Program-made: the position numbers and the translations under genes
Notes under the pieces: model-generated
Databases searched by the model: none
Told to the model about the DNA's origin: nothing
The model's input: the letters and a program-made list of their open reading frames with translations, nothing else
NCBI GenBank assembly: GCA_949297765.1
Contig: CASFTV010000019.1
Coordinates: 1-64,000, forward strand
Direction: 5' to 3'
DNA from: an uncultured bacterium
GTDB taxonomy: Bacteria > Verrucomicrobiota > Lentisphaeria > Victivallales > UBA1829
DNA length: 64,000 nt
In this document: positions 43,630 to 52,548 of the stretch, piece by piece
Numbering within the stretch: the stretch's first letter is position 1
Layout: each line of letters opens with the position of its first letter

Positions 43630-44751
43630 TTACTTGATGACGATCTCTTTTCCGGCCGCGGCGGAGTCGTAGATTCCGTTCAGGATCTTCTGAACAGCCA
43701 GGCCCGCCTCGCCCGGTGCGCGCAGCTCGGTTCCGTAGAGGCATCCGCTGACCCAGTTTTTGAGCTTTGCGGTGAAGAGCATGTTCCAGTCGCTTCCCGG
43801 CAGGAATCCCGGAACCTCGTTGATCATGGTTCCGGCGCAGTCGCGATAGATTTCAGCCGGAGACCACGATCCGCCGCCCTTGTCGCCCATGAACGTGAAG
43901 TTCCAGACATCCTCCTTGATGTGGGCGGAGAAGGACGATTCGATCTGCATGATCGCGCCGTTGGCAAAGCGGATCTGCCCGATCGCGAGATCCTCCACGG
44001 TGAAGGTTTTCCAATCCCAGTTCGGCCACGGGGAAACCACTTCGGAGGGTTTGTCGCCGATGTAGGTCCAGATGTTGCCAGACGCCGCCACCGGTTTCGG
44101 AGATCCCATGAAGAAGTGCGCCACTTCGATCAGATGCACGCCGATATCAATCATCGGACCGCCGCCCTGGAGAGCCTTCTGACCGAACACGCCCCAGTTC
44201 GGAATGCCTCTTCTGCGCAGCGCGCGGCATTTCACGAACATGATGTTGCCGAACTGGCCTTCATCCCGCGCACGGAGAAGGAATTCCGTATTGTTGTGAT
44301 ATCTCTGCTGGAAGCCGACAGAGAGTTTGCGTTTGTTTTTCTTTGCCACCTTCACCATCTCTTCGCACTCTTTGACATTCATGCCCATCGGCTTTTCGGT
44401 GATTGCATGGCAGCCGGCGTTGAGGGCGTCGATCACGGCGGGAGCATGAACGCCGTTCGGAGTGCAGACGTCCACCGCGTCCGGTTTGATCTTTTTGAGC
44501 ATGACCTTCCAGTCCTTGAAGAGCGCCTTTTTCGGAAGGCCCCACTTGCTCTCCATCACATCAAGTCTCTCCTGGAGGATATCCACGCCCGCGACGATCT
44601 CAACTTCAGGAATCCCCTTGTACGCCTCCATGTGCGTCTGTGCAATTCCGCCGCATCCGACAATCGCCACACGAAGTTTCTTCCCTTTGTACTCCGCTTT
44701 CTTCGAGTCCATTGCAAGAGACTGGGTTCCAACACTTTTATCGAGCGCCAT
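43630..44751 (-). CDS. Gfo/Idh/MocA-family NAD(P)-dependent oxidoreductase
   Basis: A 373-residue oxidoreductase. The N-terminal Rossmann fold has VAIVGCGGIAQTHMEAYKG and VDVCTPNGVHAPAVIDAL, then the catalytic-lysine motif ITEKPMGMN. The C-terminal domain has GGGPMIDIGVHLIEVAHFFMG, with the Asp-x3-His pair typical of inositol/sugar dehydrogenases. No signal peptide is seen. AAGGAGG lies before the ATG. It stands alone between a palindromic control region and a terminator. The substrate is probably a sugar or cyclitol. Confidence 0.87.
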   Translation of the reverse strand: MALDKSVGTQSLAMDSKKAEYKGKKLRVAIVGCGGIAQTHMEAYKGIPEVEIVAGVDILQERLDVMESKWGLPKKALFKDWKVMLKKIKPDAVDVCTPNGVHAPAVIDALNAGCHAITEKPMGMNVKECEEMVKVAKKNKRKLSVGFQQRYHNNTEFLLRARDEGQFGNIMFVKCRALRRRGIPNWGVFGQKALQGGGPMIDIGVHLIEVAHFFMGSPKPVAASGNIWTYIGDKPSEVVSPWPNWDWKTFTVEDLAIGQIRFANGAIMQIESSFSAHIKEDVWNFTFMGDKGGGSWSPAEIYRDCAGTMINEVPGFLPGSDWNMLFTAKLKNWVSGCLYGTELRAPGEAGLAVQKILNGIYDSAAAGKEIVIK

Positions 44752-44852
44752 CTGAAATCCTCCTTCTGTTGTTTGGTTTCCTTCCGGCGAATTTTCTGCC
44801 TGTGGAATAAGGTAACGGAAAAAACGGCAAATTCAACAGTATAAAAAAGTCT

Positions 44853-44875
44853 TTTTGTGCAAAAAGTACACAAAA
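44853..44875. promoter_or_regulatory. Palindrome upstream of the Gfo/Idh gene, candidate operator
   Basis: TTTTGTG at 44853-44859 and CACAAAA at 44869-44875 with a 9-base spacer, about 100 bases before the minus-strand start at 44751. The 194-base gap 44752-44945 holds no gene; no strong sigma70 promoter was recognised. Confidence 0.45.
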
Positions 44876-44905
44876 TGTGATCTGCGGATCATTTCAGGCA
44901 TTTTT

Positions 44906-44936
44906 CCCGGGAGTTCCCGCCTTCGCAGCTCCCGGG
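44906..44936. repeat. 8-bp perfect hairpin after topA
   Basis: CCCGGGAG at 44906-44913 and CTCCCGGG at 44929-44936. It lies just downstream of the topA stop on the minus strand, but the T-run is on the wrong side for a standard minus-strand terminator. Confidence 0.4.
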
Positions 44937-44945
44937 CGGCCGGGA

Positions 44946-47492
44946 TCACGAAATTTTATATTTTGCGGCGAGCTTCATCAGAGCGGCGGTCTGTTTCGGC
45001 GAGAGGACCCGCCCGGAAGCGCACTGTTTCGAGAGCGATTCAAAAAATTCTCTGTCGTCATAGACGCGCCGTCCTTTCTTTTCCGGAGCGGCCCACTCCT
45101 TCACTTCGGCAAGCGCCTTGAGAATCCGGGTGATCTCGCTCTGCGCACCGGGATTTTCCTCTCCGGACGTAGCCGTTTCGACACCGAGATTTTTCATCAG
45201 CTCCTCATATCCGGGAATCGACGCGGAATAGCGCGCCGCGAGTTTCGCAAGCGCCGACGCCTGACGCTCCGAAAGCACTTTTCCCGATTCCACCTGCGCC
45301 TTCAGAGAATCGAAGAACTTTCTGTCGTCATACACGCGTGCACCCCGTTTTTCCGGCGGCGTCCACGGCACATTCGCCATTGCGCGGAACACGGCGAGCA
45401 CATTTTCCTGCGGCGGCGCACTGTTCACCGCCTCCTCCCGCCGGAGCTGGATCTCCTCCCGCATTCTGCGGATATTCGCCACCCGTTCCCGGGCGGATTC
45501 GATATCGTCTTTCAGATGATACTGTTCCGCGCAGCGGTCCACATCCTTCAGCTGATCGGCATACTTGATGACAAGATTCAGAAGCGCCTCCCACTGTTTG
45601 GAAGAGATTCCCGCGCCCTGTTCCGCCTTGGCCTGAACGGAGGTATAGAACTTCTTGTCGTCATACACGCGTTTGGCGCCTTTTTCGGGAGCTTCCCAGT
45701 TCCGGACATTCCGGAGCAGTTTCAGCACGGCGGCGGCTTTTTCCGCTTCGGGAGCGCCGGCGCTTTTCGCATCGGAAAGCCATTTGGAAAATTTTTCGTA
45801 GAACTCCTTCAGCATTGCGGTCCACTGGATTTTCCCCTCTTCGACGCCGTCGAGCTGGTTTTCCATATCGGCCGTGAAGCCGACCTGGATCAGATCCGGA
45901 AGGGAGGCGACAAGATAATCGTTGATTTTGAACCCGAGATCCGTCGGGATCAGCTTTCCTTTCTCCTTGCTGACATAGGAACGCTCCTGAATGGTATTGA
46001 CGATCGTCGCGTAGGTGGACGGACGGCCGATTCCGTTGGATTCCAGTTCCTTGATCAGCGTGGCTTCGGAGAAGCGGGGCGGCGGCTCGGTATATTTCTG
46101 TTCGCCGGCCGTGTCGAGCAGCGTGCAGGATTCGTGTTCGCGAAGACGGGCCAGCGCATCGGCATCTTTGGAATCCTCGTCCTCGGGACGGGCGGCGCCT
46201 TCCTCTTCGATATTGTAGGCCTTGAGAAATCCCGGGAAGGTGGTGACTGTCGCCGTCGCACGGAACGTGTAGAGACGGCGGTCCGCTCCGGTTCCCTCCA
46301 CATCGACCGTCGTGCGGAGCTGGTCGGCGGACGCCATCTGCGATGCGAGGAAGCGGCGCCAGATCAGCCGGTAGAGCTTCAGCTGTCCCGCATCCAGCGT
46401 ATCCTTCAGCGATTCCGGCGTCAGCGTCACATCGGTCGGACGGATCGCCTCATGCGCTCCCTGCGCATTGGATTTGGATTTGTAGAAATTCGGTTTTTCC
46501 GGCACGAACTCCGGTCCGTAGCTGGAGCGGATGAAATCGCGGCAGGCGTTCTGAGCCTCGACGGCGATTGCCACGGAGTCGGTTCTCATATAGGTAATCA
46601 ACCCGAGATGTCCGGCAGGCGTATCGACGCCCTCGTAAAGCTGCTGTGCGTACCGCATGGTTGTACTCGCGGAAAAACCGAGAGCCGATCCGGCGGCCTG
46701 CTGGAGCGTGCTGGTGATGAACGGCGGCGGCGCATGACGCTTCCGCGGCTGCTGTTCGATGGAGGCGATCTTCCATGCTCCGGCGCCCCGGACCGCCGCG
46801 AGGACTTTGTCGGCCTCTTCGCGGTTTCCGACCTCGAATTTTCCGTTGTCGATCTTTGCGAGACGGGTTGAGAATTCGCAGGCCTCACCCTGCGAGAAAC
46901 GGGCGAGGAAGTTCCAGTATTCCTTCGGCTGAAACGCCAGGATCTCCCGTTCGCGTTCGCAGACAAGGCGCAGAGCGACCGACTGGACCCGTCCAGCGCT
47001 CACGCCGCGTTCGATCCGCGACCAGAGCAGAGGACTGATCATGTATCCGACAATCCGGTCGAGAACGCGGCGCGCCTGCTGCGCGTCCACCAGATTCATA
47101 TTGAGCGAACCGGGATTCTGAAACGCCTTTGTAATCGCGCTGCGGGTGATCTCGTGAAAGGCGACCCGGTGAAAGGCGGCCTTTTTATTGCAGTTTTTCA
47201 GGACCTCGTGCAGATGCCATGCGATCGCCTCCCCTTCGCGGTCCGGGTCGGGCGCCAGATAGATCTCCTTGACCGCCTTCGCGCTTTTTTTGAGTTCGGA
47301 AAGATTTTTTCCGCGGCTTTTGGACTCCTCGTACTGCGGAGCGAAATTGTGGTCGATATCGACTCCGAAGGCGCGTTCGGGCAGATCCCGGATATGGCCG
47401 TAGGAGGCCTTGATGAGATAATCCTTTCCGAGAATTCTCCCGATGGTTTTTGCCTTGGCAGGCGATTCCACAATGACGAGTTTATCCGGCAT
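44946..47492 (-). CDS. topA: DNA topoisomerase I with three C-terminal repeats instead of zinc ribbons
   Basis: An 848-residue type IA topoisomerase that relaxes negative supercoils. Motifs: TOPRIM KLVIVESPAKAKTIGRILG, APDPDREGEAIAWHL, GRVQSVALRLV, active-site Tyr in ITYMRTDS, and AHEAIRPTD and SNGIGRPSTYA. The usual C-terminal zinc ribbons are missing. Residues 589-848 hold three copies (about 589-648, 698-757, 787-848) of a 60-residue unit with the pattern W-x-x-PEK-x(2)-RVYDD-x(2)-F and a following LS-x-KQ helix, separated by a coiled-coil-like linker. Start at 47492 chosen over the longer frame; GGAG lies 10 bases upstream. Confidence 0.93.
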   Translation of the reverse strand: MPDKLVIVESPAKAKTIGRILGKDYLIKASYGHIRDLPERAFGVDIDHNFAPQYEESKSRGKNLSELKKSAKAVKEIYLAPDPDREGEAIAWHLHEVLKNCNKKAAFHRVAFHEITRSAITKAFQNPGSLNMNLVDAQQARRVLDRIVGYMISPLLWSRIERGVSAGRVQSVALRLVCEREREILAFQPKEYWNFLARFSQGEACEFSTRLAKIDNGKFEVGNREEADKVLAAVRGAGAWKIASIEQQPRKRHAPPPFITSTLQQAAGSALGFSASTTMRYAQQLYEGVDTPAGHLGLITYMRTDSVAIAVEAQNACRDFIRSSYGPEFVPEKPNFYKSKSNAQGAHEAIRPTDVTLTPESLKDTLDAGQLKLYRLIWRRFLASQMASADQLRTTVDVEGTGADRRLYTFRATATVTTFPGFLKAYNIEEEGAARPEDEDSKDADALARLREHESCTLLDTAGEQKYTEPPPRFSEATLIKELESNGIGRPSTYATIVNTIQERSYVSKEKGKLIPTDLGFKINDYLVASLPDLIQVGFTADMENQLDGVEEGKIQWTAMLKEFYEKFSKWLSDAKSAGAPEAEKAAAVLKLLRNVRNWEAPEKGAKRVYDDKKFYTSVQAKAEQGAGISSKQWEALLNLVIKYADQLKDVDRCAEQYHLKDDIESARERVANIRRMREEIQLRREEAVNSAPPQENVLAVFRAMANVPWTPPEKRGARVYDDRKFFDSLKAQVESGKVLSERQASALAKLAARYSASIPGYEELMKNLGVETATSGEENPGAQSEITRILKALAEVKEWAAPEKKGRRVYDDREFFESLSKQCASGRVLSPKQTAALMKLAAKYKIS

Positions 47493-47574
47493 ATTCGCGC
47501 ATCTCCACACTATGTTCCTCCGTCCGCGCCGGAGCGGGACGGTTTCTGTTTTCACGGTCGATCCATATTTTATT

Positions 47575-47603
47575 ACAATGGTCCTGTTTCCTCCCGTTGT
47601 CAA
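47575..47603 (-). promoter_or_regulatory. Possible promoter of topA
   Basis: On the minus strand TTGACA at 47603-47598, a 17-base spacer and a poor -10 (CATTGT, 47580-47575). Only the -35 is convincing. Confidence 0.35.
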
Positions 47604-47654
47604 GAGGAGGATCTGAATTTTTTCAAAAAAACGATGAAAAATGATAAAAAAAGG

Positions 47655-47682
47655 TTGAAACTTTCACGATCCGTGTTATTAT
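47655..47682 (+). promoter_or_regulatory. Sigma70-type promoter of argD
   Basis: TTGAAA at 47655-47660 with TATTAT at 47677-47682 (16-base spacer) or TATAAT at 47680-47685 (19-base spacer). It lies in the 245-base gap between the divergent topA and argD genes. Confidence 0.55.
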
Positions 47683-47737
47683 AATGATTTGCTACTGACG
47701 CAACAGAAAAATGATTTTTATGGAGGAAATCTTGTAA

Positions 47738-48940
47738 ATGCATACTGCTTTGACCCAGAAAAGCATTGATCTCTACGACCGGTACGTCATGAAAACCTAC
47801 CCGAAGGCCGACATTCTCTTCACGCGGGGCGCCGGATGCCGACTCTGGGACGGTGACGGACGGGAGTATCTCGACTTTGCCGCGGGAATCGCGGTCTGCA
47901 GCCTCGGGCACTGCCATCCCGCGGTGACACGGGCGATTGCCGAACAGGCGGGAACCCTTGTCCATGTCTCCAATCTCTATATGAATCAGCGGCAGCCGGA
48001 ACTGGCGGAAAAGCTCATCCGGAACGGTTTTGACGGCGTCTGCTTCTTCTGCAACAGCGGAGCGGAAGCCAATGAAGGACTCATCAAACTTGCCCGCAAA
48101 TGGGGATCCGCGCACGGAGGGAAATACGAGATCATCGCCATGGCCGATTCGTTCCACGGGCGCACTCTTGCCACCCTCGCCGCCACCGGCCGGAGCAAAT
48201 ACCGCAAAGGATTTGAACCCGATACGCTCGGCTTCCAGCATGTTCCGTTCAACGATCTGGAGGCTGCACGCAACGCGATCACGGAAAAAACTGCGGCGAT
48301 TCTGCTGGAACCCGTGCAGGGCGAAGGCGGCATCATCCCCGCAACCCAGGAATATCTGGAAGGAGTCCGAAAACTCTGCGATGAAAAGGGAATCCTGCTG
48401 CTCTTCGACGAAGTCCAGTGCGGAATGGGACGGACGGGAACGCTGTTCGCATGGCAGGGCTACGGCGTGCAGCCGGATGCGCTCTCACTGGCGAAAGCTC
48501 TCGGCAACGGATATCCGATTGCGGCACTTGTCGCTCAGCGCAAACTGGAGAATGTCCTGACGCCGGGAACGCATGCAAGCACCTTCGGAGGAACTCCGCT
48601 TGCATGTGCCGCGGCCTGCGCCGTGATCGACACGCTCACGCAGGGCGGAGTGCTGGAAAACTGCCGCAGGCAGGGAGCGTATCTGATGAAACGCCTGCTG
48701 GAGCTGAAAGAGAAATATGCGTGTGTCCGGGATGTCCGGGGCAAAGGACTGATGCTCGGCGTTGTGCTGGATTTCCCCGCGACGGAGCTGCTCGGGCTTC
48801 TGCGGGAGAAAGGATTTCTTGCTCTTTCCGCCGGAGAGACCGTACTCCGGCTCGTTCCGCCGCTGATTATCACGAAAGAAGACTGCGATCAGGCGGTCTC
48901 CTGCATTGACGCGGCGCTTGCCGAATATACAAAGAAATAA
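47738..48940 (+). CDS. argD: Acetylornithine aminotransferase
   Basis: A 400-residue class-III PLP aminotransferase. Motifs: RLWDGDGREYLDFAAGIAVCSLGHCHP, NSGAEANEGLIKLAR, SFHGRTLATLAATG, EPVQGEGGI, LLLFDEVQCGMGRTG and SLAKALGNGYPI with PLP Lys253. It converts N-acetylglutamate semialdehyde to N-acetylornithine in arginine synthesis. GGAGG lies upstream. argF follows 14 bases downstream, supporting the assignment over other class-III transaminases. Confidence 0.92.
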   Translation: MHTALTQKSIDLYDRYVMKTYPKADILFTRGAGCRLWDGDGREYLDFAAGIAVCSLGHCHPAVTRAIAEQAGTLVHVSNLYMNQRQPELAEKLIRNGFDGVCFFCNSGAEANEGLIKLARKWGSAHGGKYEIIAMADSFHGRTLATLAATGRSKYRKGFEPDTLGFQHVPFNDLEAARNAITEKTAAILLEPVQGEGGIIPATQEYLEGVRKLCDEKGILLLFDEVQCGMGRTGTLFAWQGYGVQPDALSLAKALGNGYPIAALVAQRKLENVLTPGTHASTFGGTPLACAAACAVIDTLTQGGVLENCRRQGAYLMKRLLELKEKYACVRDVRGKGLMLGVVLDFPATELLGLLREKGFLALSAGETVLRLVPPLIITKEDCDQAVSCIDAALAEYTKK

Positions 48941-48954
48941 CGGAGGACTTGACG

Positions 48955-49863
48955 ATGAACAAAGATCTGCTCTCCTGCGCGGAACTGACGAAAGATGATC
49001 TCAATGCGATCATAGAACTTTCCCGGAAACTCAAAAAGGAGCGCGGCACACCGGCGGCGATCAAACCGCTGGCGGGCAAAAGCATCGGGATGATTTTTGC
49101 GAAATCCTCCACGAGAACGCGCGTCTCCTTCGAGGTCGGCATTCAGGAACTCGGGGGCTATCCCGTGGTGCTGGACCAGGGGCAGACGCAGATGGGACGC
49201 GGAGAAACCATTCCGGATACCGCCCATGTGCTGGAGCGCTATCTTCAGGGAATCGTCATCCGGACCTACAAACAGAGCGATGTCGAAGGGCTCGCGGCCA
49301 ACTCCCGGTATCCGGTGATCAACGCTCTGACGGACGAATACCATCCCTGCCAGGCTCTGACCGATATTTTCACCATGTGGGAATATTCCGGGGGAAACCT
49401 TGCGGGCCTCAAGCTCGCGTATCTCGGGGACGGGGCAAGCAACATGGCCAACTCGCTGATGCTGGCAACCCAGCTTGCGGGAATCGACATGGCCATCGCC
49501 GCGCCGGAGGAGTTCGCTCCGATGCAGTCGATTCTGGACCGGAAAGCCGACGGCCGCTCCACATGGACCACCGATGTGACGGAGGCTCTCCGCGATGCGG
49601 ATTTCATCTATACCGACGTCTGGGTCAGCATGGGCTTTGAAGCGGAATCCAGAAGAAGAATGGAGATTCTTGCGCCCTATCAGCTGAACATGGCGAATCT
49701 GAAAAAGGCAAAACCGGGAGCCAAGGTGCTGCACTGTCTGCCGGCGCACCGGGGAGAGGAAATCACGGACGACGTCATGGATTCGGATGCGTCGATCGTG
49801 TTCGACCAGGCGGAAAACCGTCTGCATGTGCAGAAGGCCATCATGACGCTCCTGATGGGCTGA
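48955..49863 (+). CDS. argF: Ornithine carbamoyltransferase
   Basis: A 302-residue transcarbamoylase. The carbamoyl phosphate site KSSTRTRVSFEVG, QTQMGRGETI, HPCQALTDI and the ornithine-site HCLPAHRGEEI are all present. It makes citrulline from ornithine. The start at 48955 (CGGAGG upstream) is preferred over a TTG six bases earlier. It forms an arginine operon with argD; the remaining arg genes are not in the window. Confidence 0.95.
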   Translation: MNKDLLSCAELTKDDLNAIIELSRKLKKERGTPAAIKPLAGKSIGMIFAKSSTRTRVSFEVGIQELGGYPVVLDQGQTQMGRGETIPDTAHVLERYLQGIVIRTYKQSDVEGLAANSRYPVINALTDEYHPCQALTDIFTMWEYSGGNLAGLKLAYLGDGASNMANSLMLATQLAGIDMAIAAPEEFAPMQSILDRKADGRSTWTTDVTEALRDADFIYTDVWVSMGFEAESRRRMEILAPYQLNMANLKKAKPGAKVLHCLPAHRGEEITDDVMDSDASIVFDQAENRLHVQKAIMTLLMG

Positions 49864-49924
49864 GGGCCGGAACCGCAGCGGGACCGGGAATCATGACCGG
49901 TCCCGGACCAACAACGCAGGGGGG

Positions 49925-50620
49925 ATGATGGTAGATTTGTCGAACTACACGTTCGCCGACTGGATGAACTTCACCTTCGGGCATCCGGTCGATCTGAACC
50001 GGCCCTGGTTTTCCGGGGAGTTTTTCCTCTACGATTTTGATTCAAAACTCATTCTGGAGCATCTGACGAGTTTCTTTTCCCGGCCGGAACTGGGATATCT
50101 GCTCTACACGCCGGAGCAGATTGATCAGGGACTGGGATTCATCGTCTCCGACCGCGGATTTCTCGGTGTTCTTCTGGATCAGAGCATTCCGCTGCGTCTG
50201 CGGCGGGAGTGCATCATGGAAATGGGGACCCTTTTCCGCTTTCACATGGAACAGAATCCCGACCTGCCTTCCAACCGGATCTGGTGGAGAGAGGCGGTCC
50301 GCAACTGCCGCTATCAGTATCAGCATCTGTATCTGCATGTGGACATCCTCCGGTATTTCTTCCGGATTCTCTGCCGTCTTCTCGACCGGAAAACCATTCT
50401 GCCCCGGCTCCGCCTTCCGCTGGAAGAGGGATTGCTGGAACTCAAACGAACCGCCGCCGAAGGACTCCGTCTCGCGCAGGACAGCCGGAAACGCATTTAT
50501 ACAAGAGCGGAACTCCGGATCCTGGACGAGGTTCTCCGCGCCGATCTCGACGATCCCGATTCCGCAGACGCCATCGGAGCCCCCTCCCCCGGCCGTTCCG
50601 GAAAAATCCCGCTTTTTTGA
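49925..50620 (+). CDS. Hypothetical protein after argF
   Basis: A 231-residue protein I do not recognise. It is soluble, acidic to neutral, rich in aromatic residues (FTFGHPVDLNRPWFSGEFF, RIWWREAVRNCRYQYQHLYL) and mostly helical in the second half; no signal peptide or membrane segment. The C-terminus is Pro/Ser-rich and poorly structured. AGGGGGG immediately before two ATG codons (49925, 49928) supports real translation. It lies 61 bases after argF and may belong to that operon. Confidence 0.65.
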   Translation: MMVDLSNYTFADWMNFTFGHPVDLNRPWFSGEFFLYDFDSKLILEHLTSFFSRPELGYLLYTPEQIDQGLGFIVSDRGFLGVLLDQSIPLRLRRECIMEMGTLFRFHMEQNPDLPSNRIWWREAVRNCRYQYQHLYLHVDILRYFFRILCRLLDRKTILPRLRLPLEEGLLELKRTAAEGLRLAQDSRKRIYTRAELRILDEVLRADLDDPDSADAIGAPSPGRSGKIPLF

Positions 50621-50631
50621 TCGTCCTCCTC

Positions 50632-50660
50632 TTGACAAAAAAAGGAAAATATGTTATAAT
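50632..50660 (+). promoter_or_regulatory. Consensus sigma70 promoter of cassette E
   Basis: Perfect TTGACA at 50632-50637, a 17-base spacer and perfect TATAAT at 50655-50660, 40 bases before the regulator start. Confidence 0.82.
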
Positions 50661-50669
50661 ATATCCAAG

Positions 50670-50686
50670 ATACTAACAAATACTAA
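50670..50686. promoter_or_regulatory. ATACTAA direct repeat at 10-bp spacing, candidate operator
   Basis: ATACTAA at 50670-50676 and 50680-50686, one helical turn apart, in the leader just after the -10 box. A repressor bound here would block transcription of its own operon. Confidence 0.5.
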
Positions 50687-50700
50687 ATTTCTGGAGTATT

Positions 50701-51747
50701 ATGACAAAACCGGGGACATCGGTATCGGGCTATATCCGGATCCGGCGTTATATTCTGACGCTGGTGCAGAAGGCGGAGGGACAGCCGCTTCCGCTGCCGT
50801 CGATCCGGGAACTGTCGGAGCTGTTCAATGTCAGCACGCCGACGGTAAGCCGGGCGATGAAGGAACTGACCGCGGAAGGGCTGGTCATCGGGAAACGCGG
50901 AATCGGAGCGTTTGTGAATCCGGCGAAAGCGGCGGTGTGGCTGAACGGACAGCCGACGGTCGGCATTCTGATCGGAGACGGACGACTGCTGCACTACAGC
51001 GGTTACCACAGCCGCGTCCTGGCCAATCTGATGGTGAAGACGACCGATCTTCCGGCAGTGGTCCATCTTGTTTTTCTGAGTTCGACAAATCCGGAAACGG
51101 TCTATCAGGAGATTGTCAATGAACGTCTCGACGCCCTGATCTGGCATGGTTCACGGGATCTGGATTTGCAGATCATCCGGCGTCTGCAGCAGGATGGACT
51201 GCCTGTTGTCCTGAGTTCAAGTGACCGTTTCATTCCGGAGTATCCCGGAGTTCCCGGCGCTTTTTTCAGCAACACGAAATTCCGGCGGGAATACATGAAT
51301 CTTCTGGCATCCGAGAAACGGGAACGGATCGTGTTTCTTCCCGCCTTCGGCGAGTGGGATGAAACGGAAACTTTCCGGAAGGAATACCGGGAACGCACAG
51401 GGATCGACCTGAATCCGAACCTGTTTCTGCACGACCCGACGACGTGTCTGGACTCTCTGCGGAACATGCTTTCACTCGGGGTTCCGGTGGATGCGGTCTT
51501 CTGCTCCGCTCTGGGAAGAGAGGTGCACGAGATTCTGAAGGAGTTCCGGATTGACACCGTCCGGGACTGCCGCATCATCGCCAGCGAACTGGATGTTGCC
51601 GCCATTGAGGATTTTCACGGACTCATCTACCGGTTTCCTTTCGAGAAGCATGCGGAGGCCGTGGCGGAAATTCTCAGGAAGATTCTGAAGAAGGAACCCG
51701 TTGAGAATCCGATTGTTCCAACAGATATTGAATGGGATTTAAAATAA
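50701..51747 (+). CDS. GntR/LacI-type transcriptional regulator (cassette E)
   Basis: A 348-residue regulator. N-terminal GntR winged helix ([53 protein letters not shown]) joined to a LacI-like sensor ([56 protein letters not shown]). CTGGAG precedes the ATG. It heads the same gene order as cassettes B and D: pseudopilin 20 bases later, then a large exported glycosidase. The sugar effector is unknown. Confidence 0.86.
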   Translation: MTKPGTSVSGYIRIRRYILTLVQKAEGQPLPLPSIRELSELFNVSTPTVSRAMKELTAEGLVIGKRGIGAFVNPAKAAVWLNGQPTVGILIGDGRLLHYSGYHSRVLANLMVKTTDLPAVVHLVFLSSTNPETVYQEIVNERLDALIWHGSRDLDLQIIRRLQQDGLPVVLSSSDRFIPEYPGVPGAFFSNTKFRREYMNLLASEKRERIVFLPAFGEWDETETFRKEYRERTGIDLNPNLFLHDPTTCLDSLRNMLSLGVPVDAVFCSALGREVHEILKEFRIDTVRDCRIIASELDVAAIEDFHGLIYRFPFEKHAEAVAEILRKILKKEPVENPIVPTDIEWDLK

Positions 51748-51766
51748 ACAGAGAAAGGGAGGCGTC

Positions 51767-52524
51767 ATGAGAAAAAAACAGAGAGAGTTTTTTACTTTAA
51801 TTGAACTTCTTGTCGTTATCGCGATCATTGCGATTCTTGCAGGACTTCTTCTTCCGGCGCTGAACAAGGCGAGAGACAAGGCTCAGACCGTCTCCTGCGT
51901 ATATCTGATGAAGGCAATGGTTCAGGGAGCGCTCTCCTATGCAAACGAATCGGACGGGACCATGGTTCCGGACAAATGGGCGGGCGCACTGGATCTTCCG
52001 AGCTATCAATGCTGGGTGACCAACATCCCTTTTCTGAGGAATGCGGGGATCCGTTTTCACTCGGAAAACTACTCTCACATGTGGCATCGGCAGAGTCTCT
52101 GTCCGAAAGTGGAGATTGCGCAGAAGTGCGGCACATGGTCGGCGACTGGAGATTGGGCGCTCGGCGACAAGGTTTACTGCATGCAAACCACACTCCATTG
52201 GGACTACTGGAACTATGCGGAGGAAAAAACAAAAATCGAAAAAGAAGGGGTCAACCTTTCCCGTGTCCGCTCCCCCTCGTTCAAAATACTTTTCCTGGAG
52301 GGACAGAATGGCCACAGCATCAGCGGAGAAACCAATACGAGTCTAGCCACCTGGCTTCAGTATGAGGAGAATCCGCCGCTGTACGGCAACTATCTCTCCT
52401 ATCGCCACAACGGCAAAGGGCCTCGAACAACGCCTATTACGACGGCCATGTGGAGACCAACCGGGCGTCGATGATGCTCGACACGACCTCCAAACCGAAC
52501 AAACGACTCTATTTTATGGATTAA
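51767..52524 (+). pseudogene. Pseudopilin with a frameshift in its C-terminus (cassette E)
   Basis: The frame opens as a normal pseudopilin (leader, then [19 protein letters not shown] and [14 protein letters not shown]) and reads to a stop at 52474. The last 20 residues in that frame are Arg/Pro/Thr noise. Moving by one base near 52412-52424 restores a family-type ending, [18 protein letters not shown], to a stop at 52522-52524, including the Asp-Gly of the H-X9-DG motif. One base therefore appears to be missing (or two extra) at AAAGGGCC. It may be a real inactivating mutation, recoding or an assembly error. GGGAGG precedes the start. Phe or Glu, not Gly, is at the -1 cleavage position. Confidence 0.82.
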
Positions 52525-52548
52525 AGATTCATCAGAAAGGAGATTTTT

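Noticed and set aside
44906-44936. Rho-independent terminator of topA
   Set aside because: The hairpin is strong but the T-run is on the wrong side for the minus strand, so it is listed as a repeat only.
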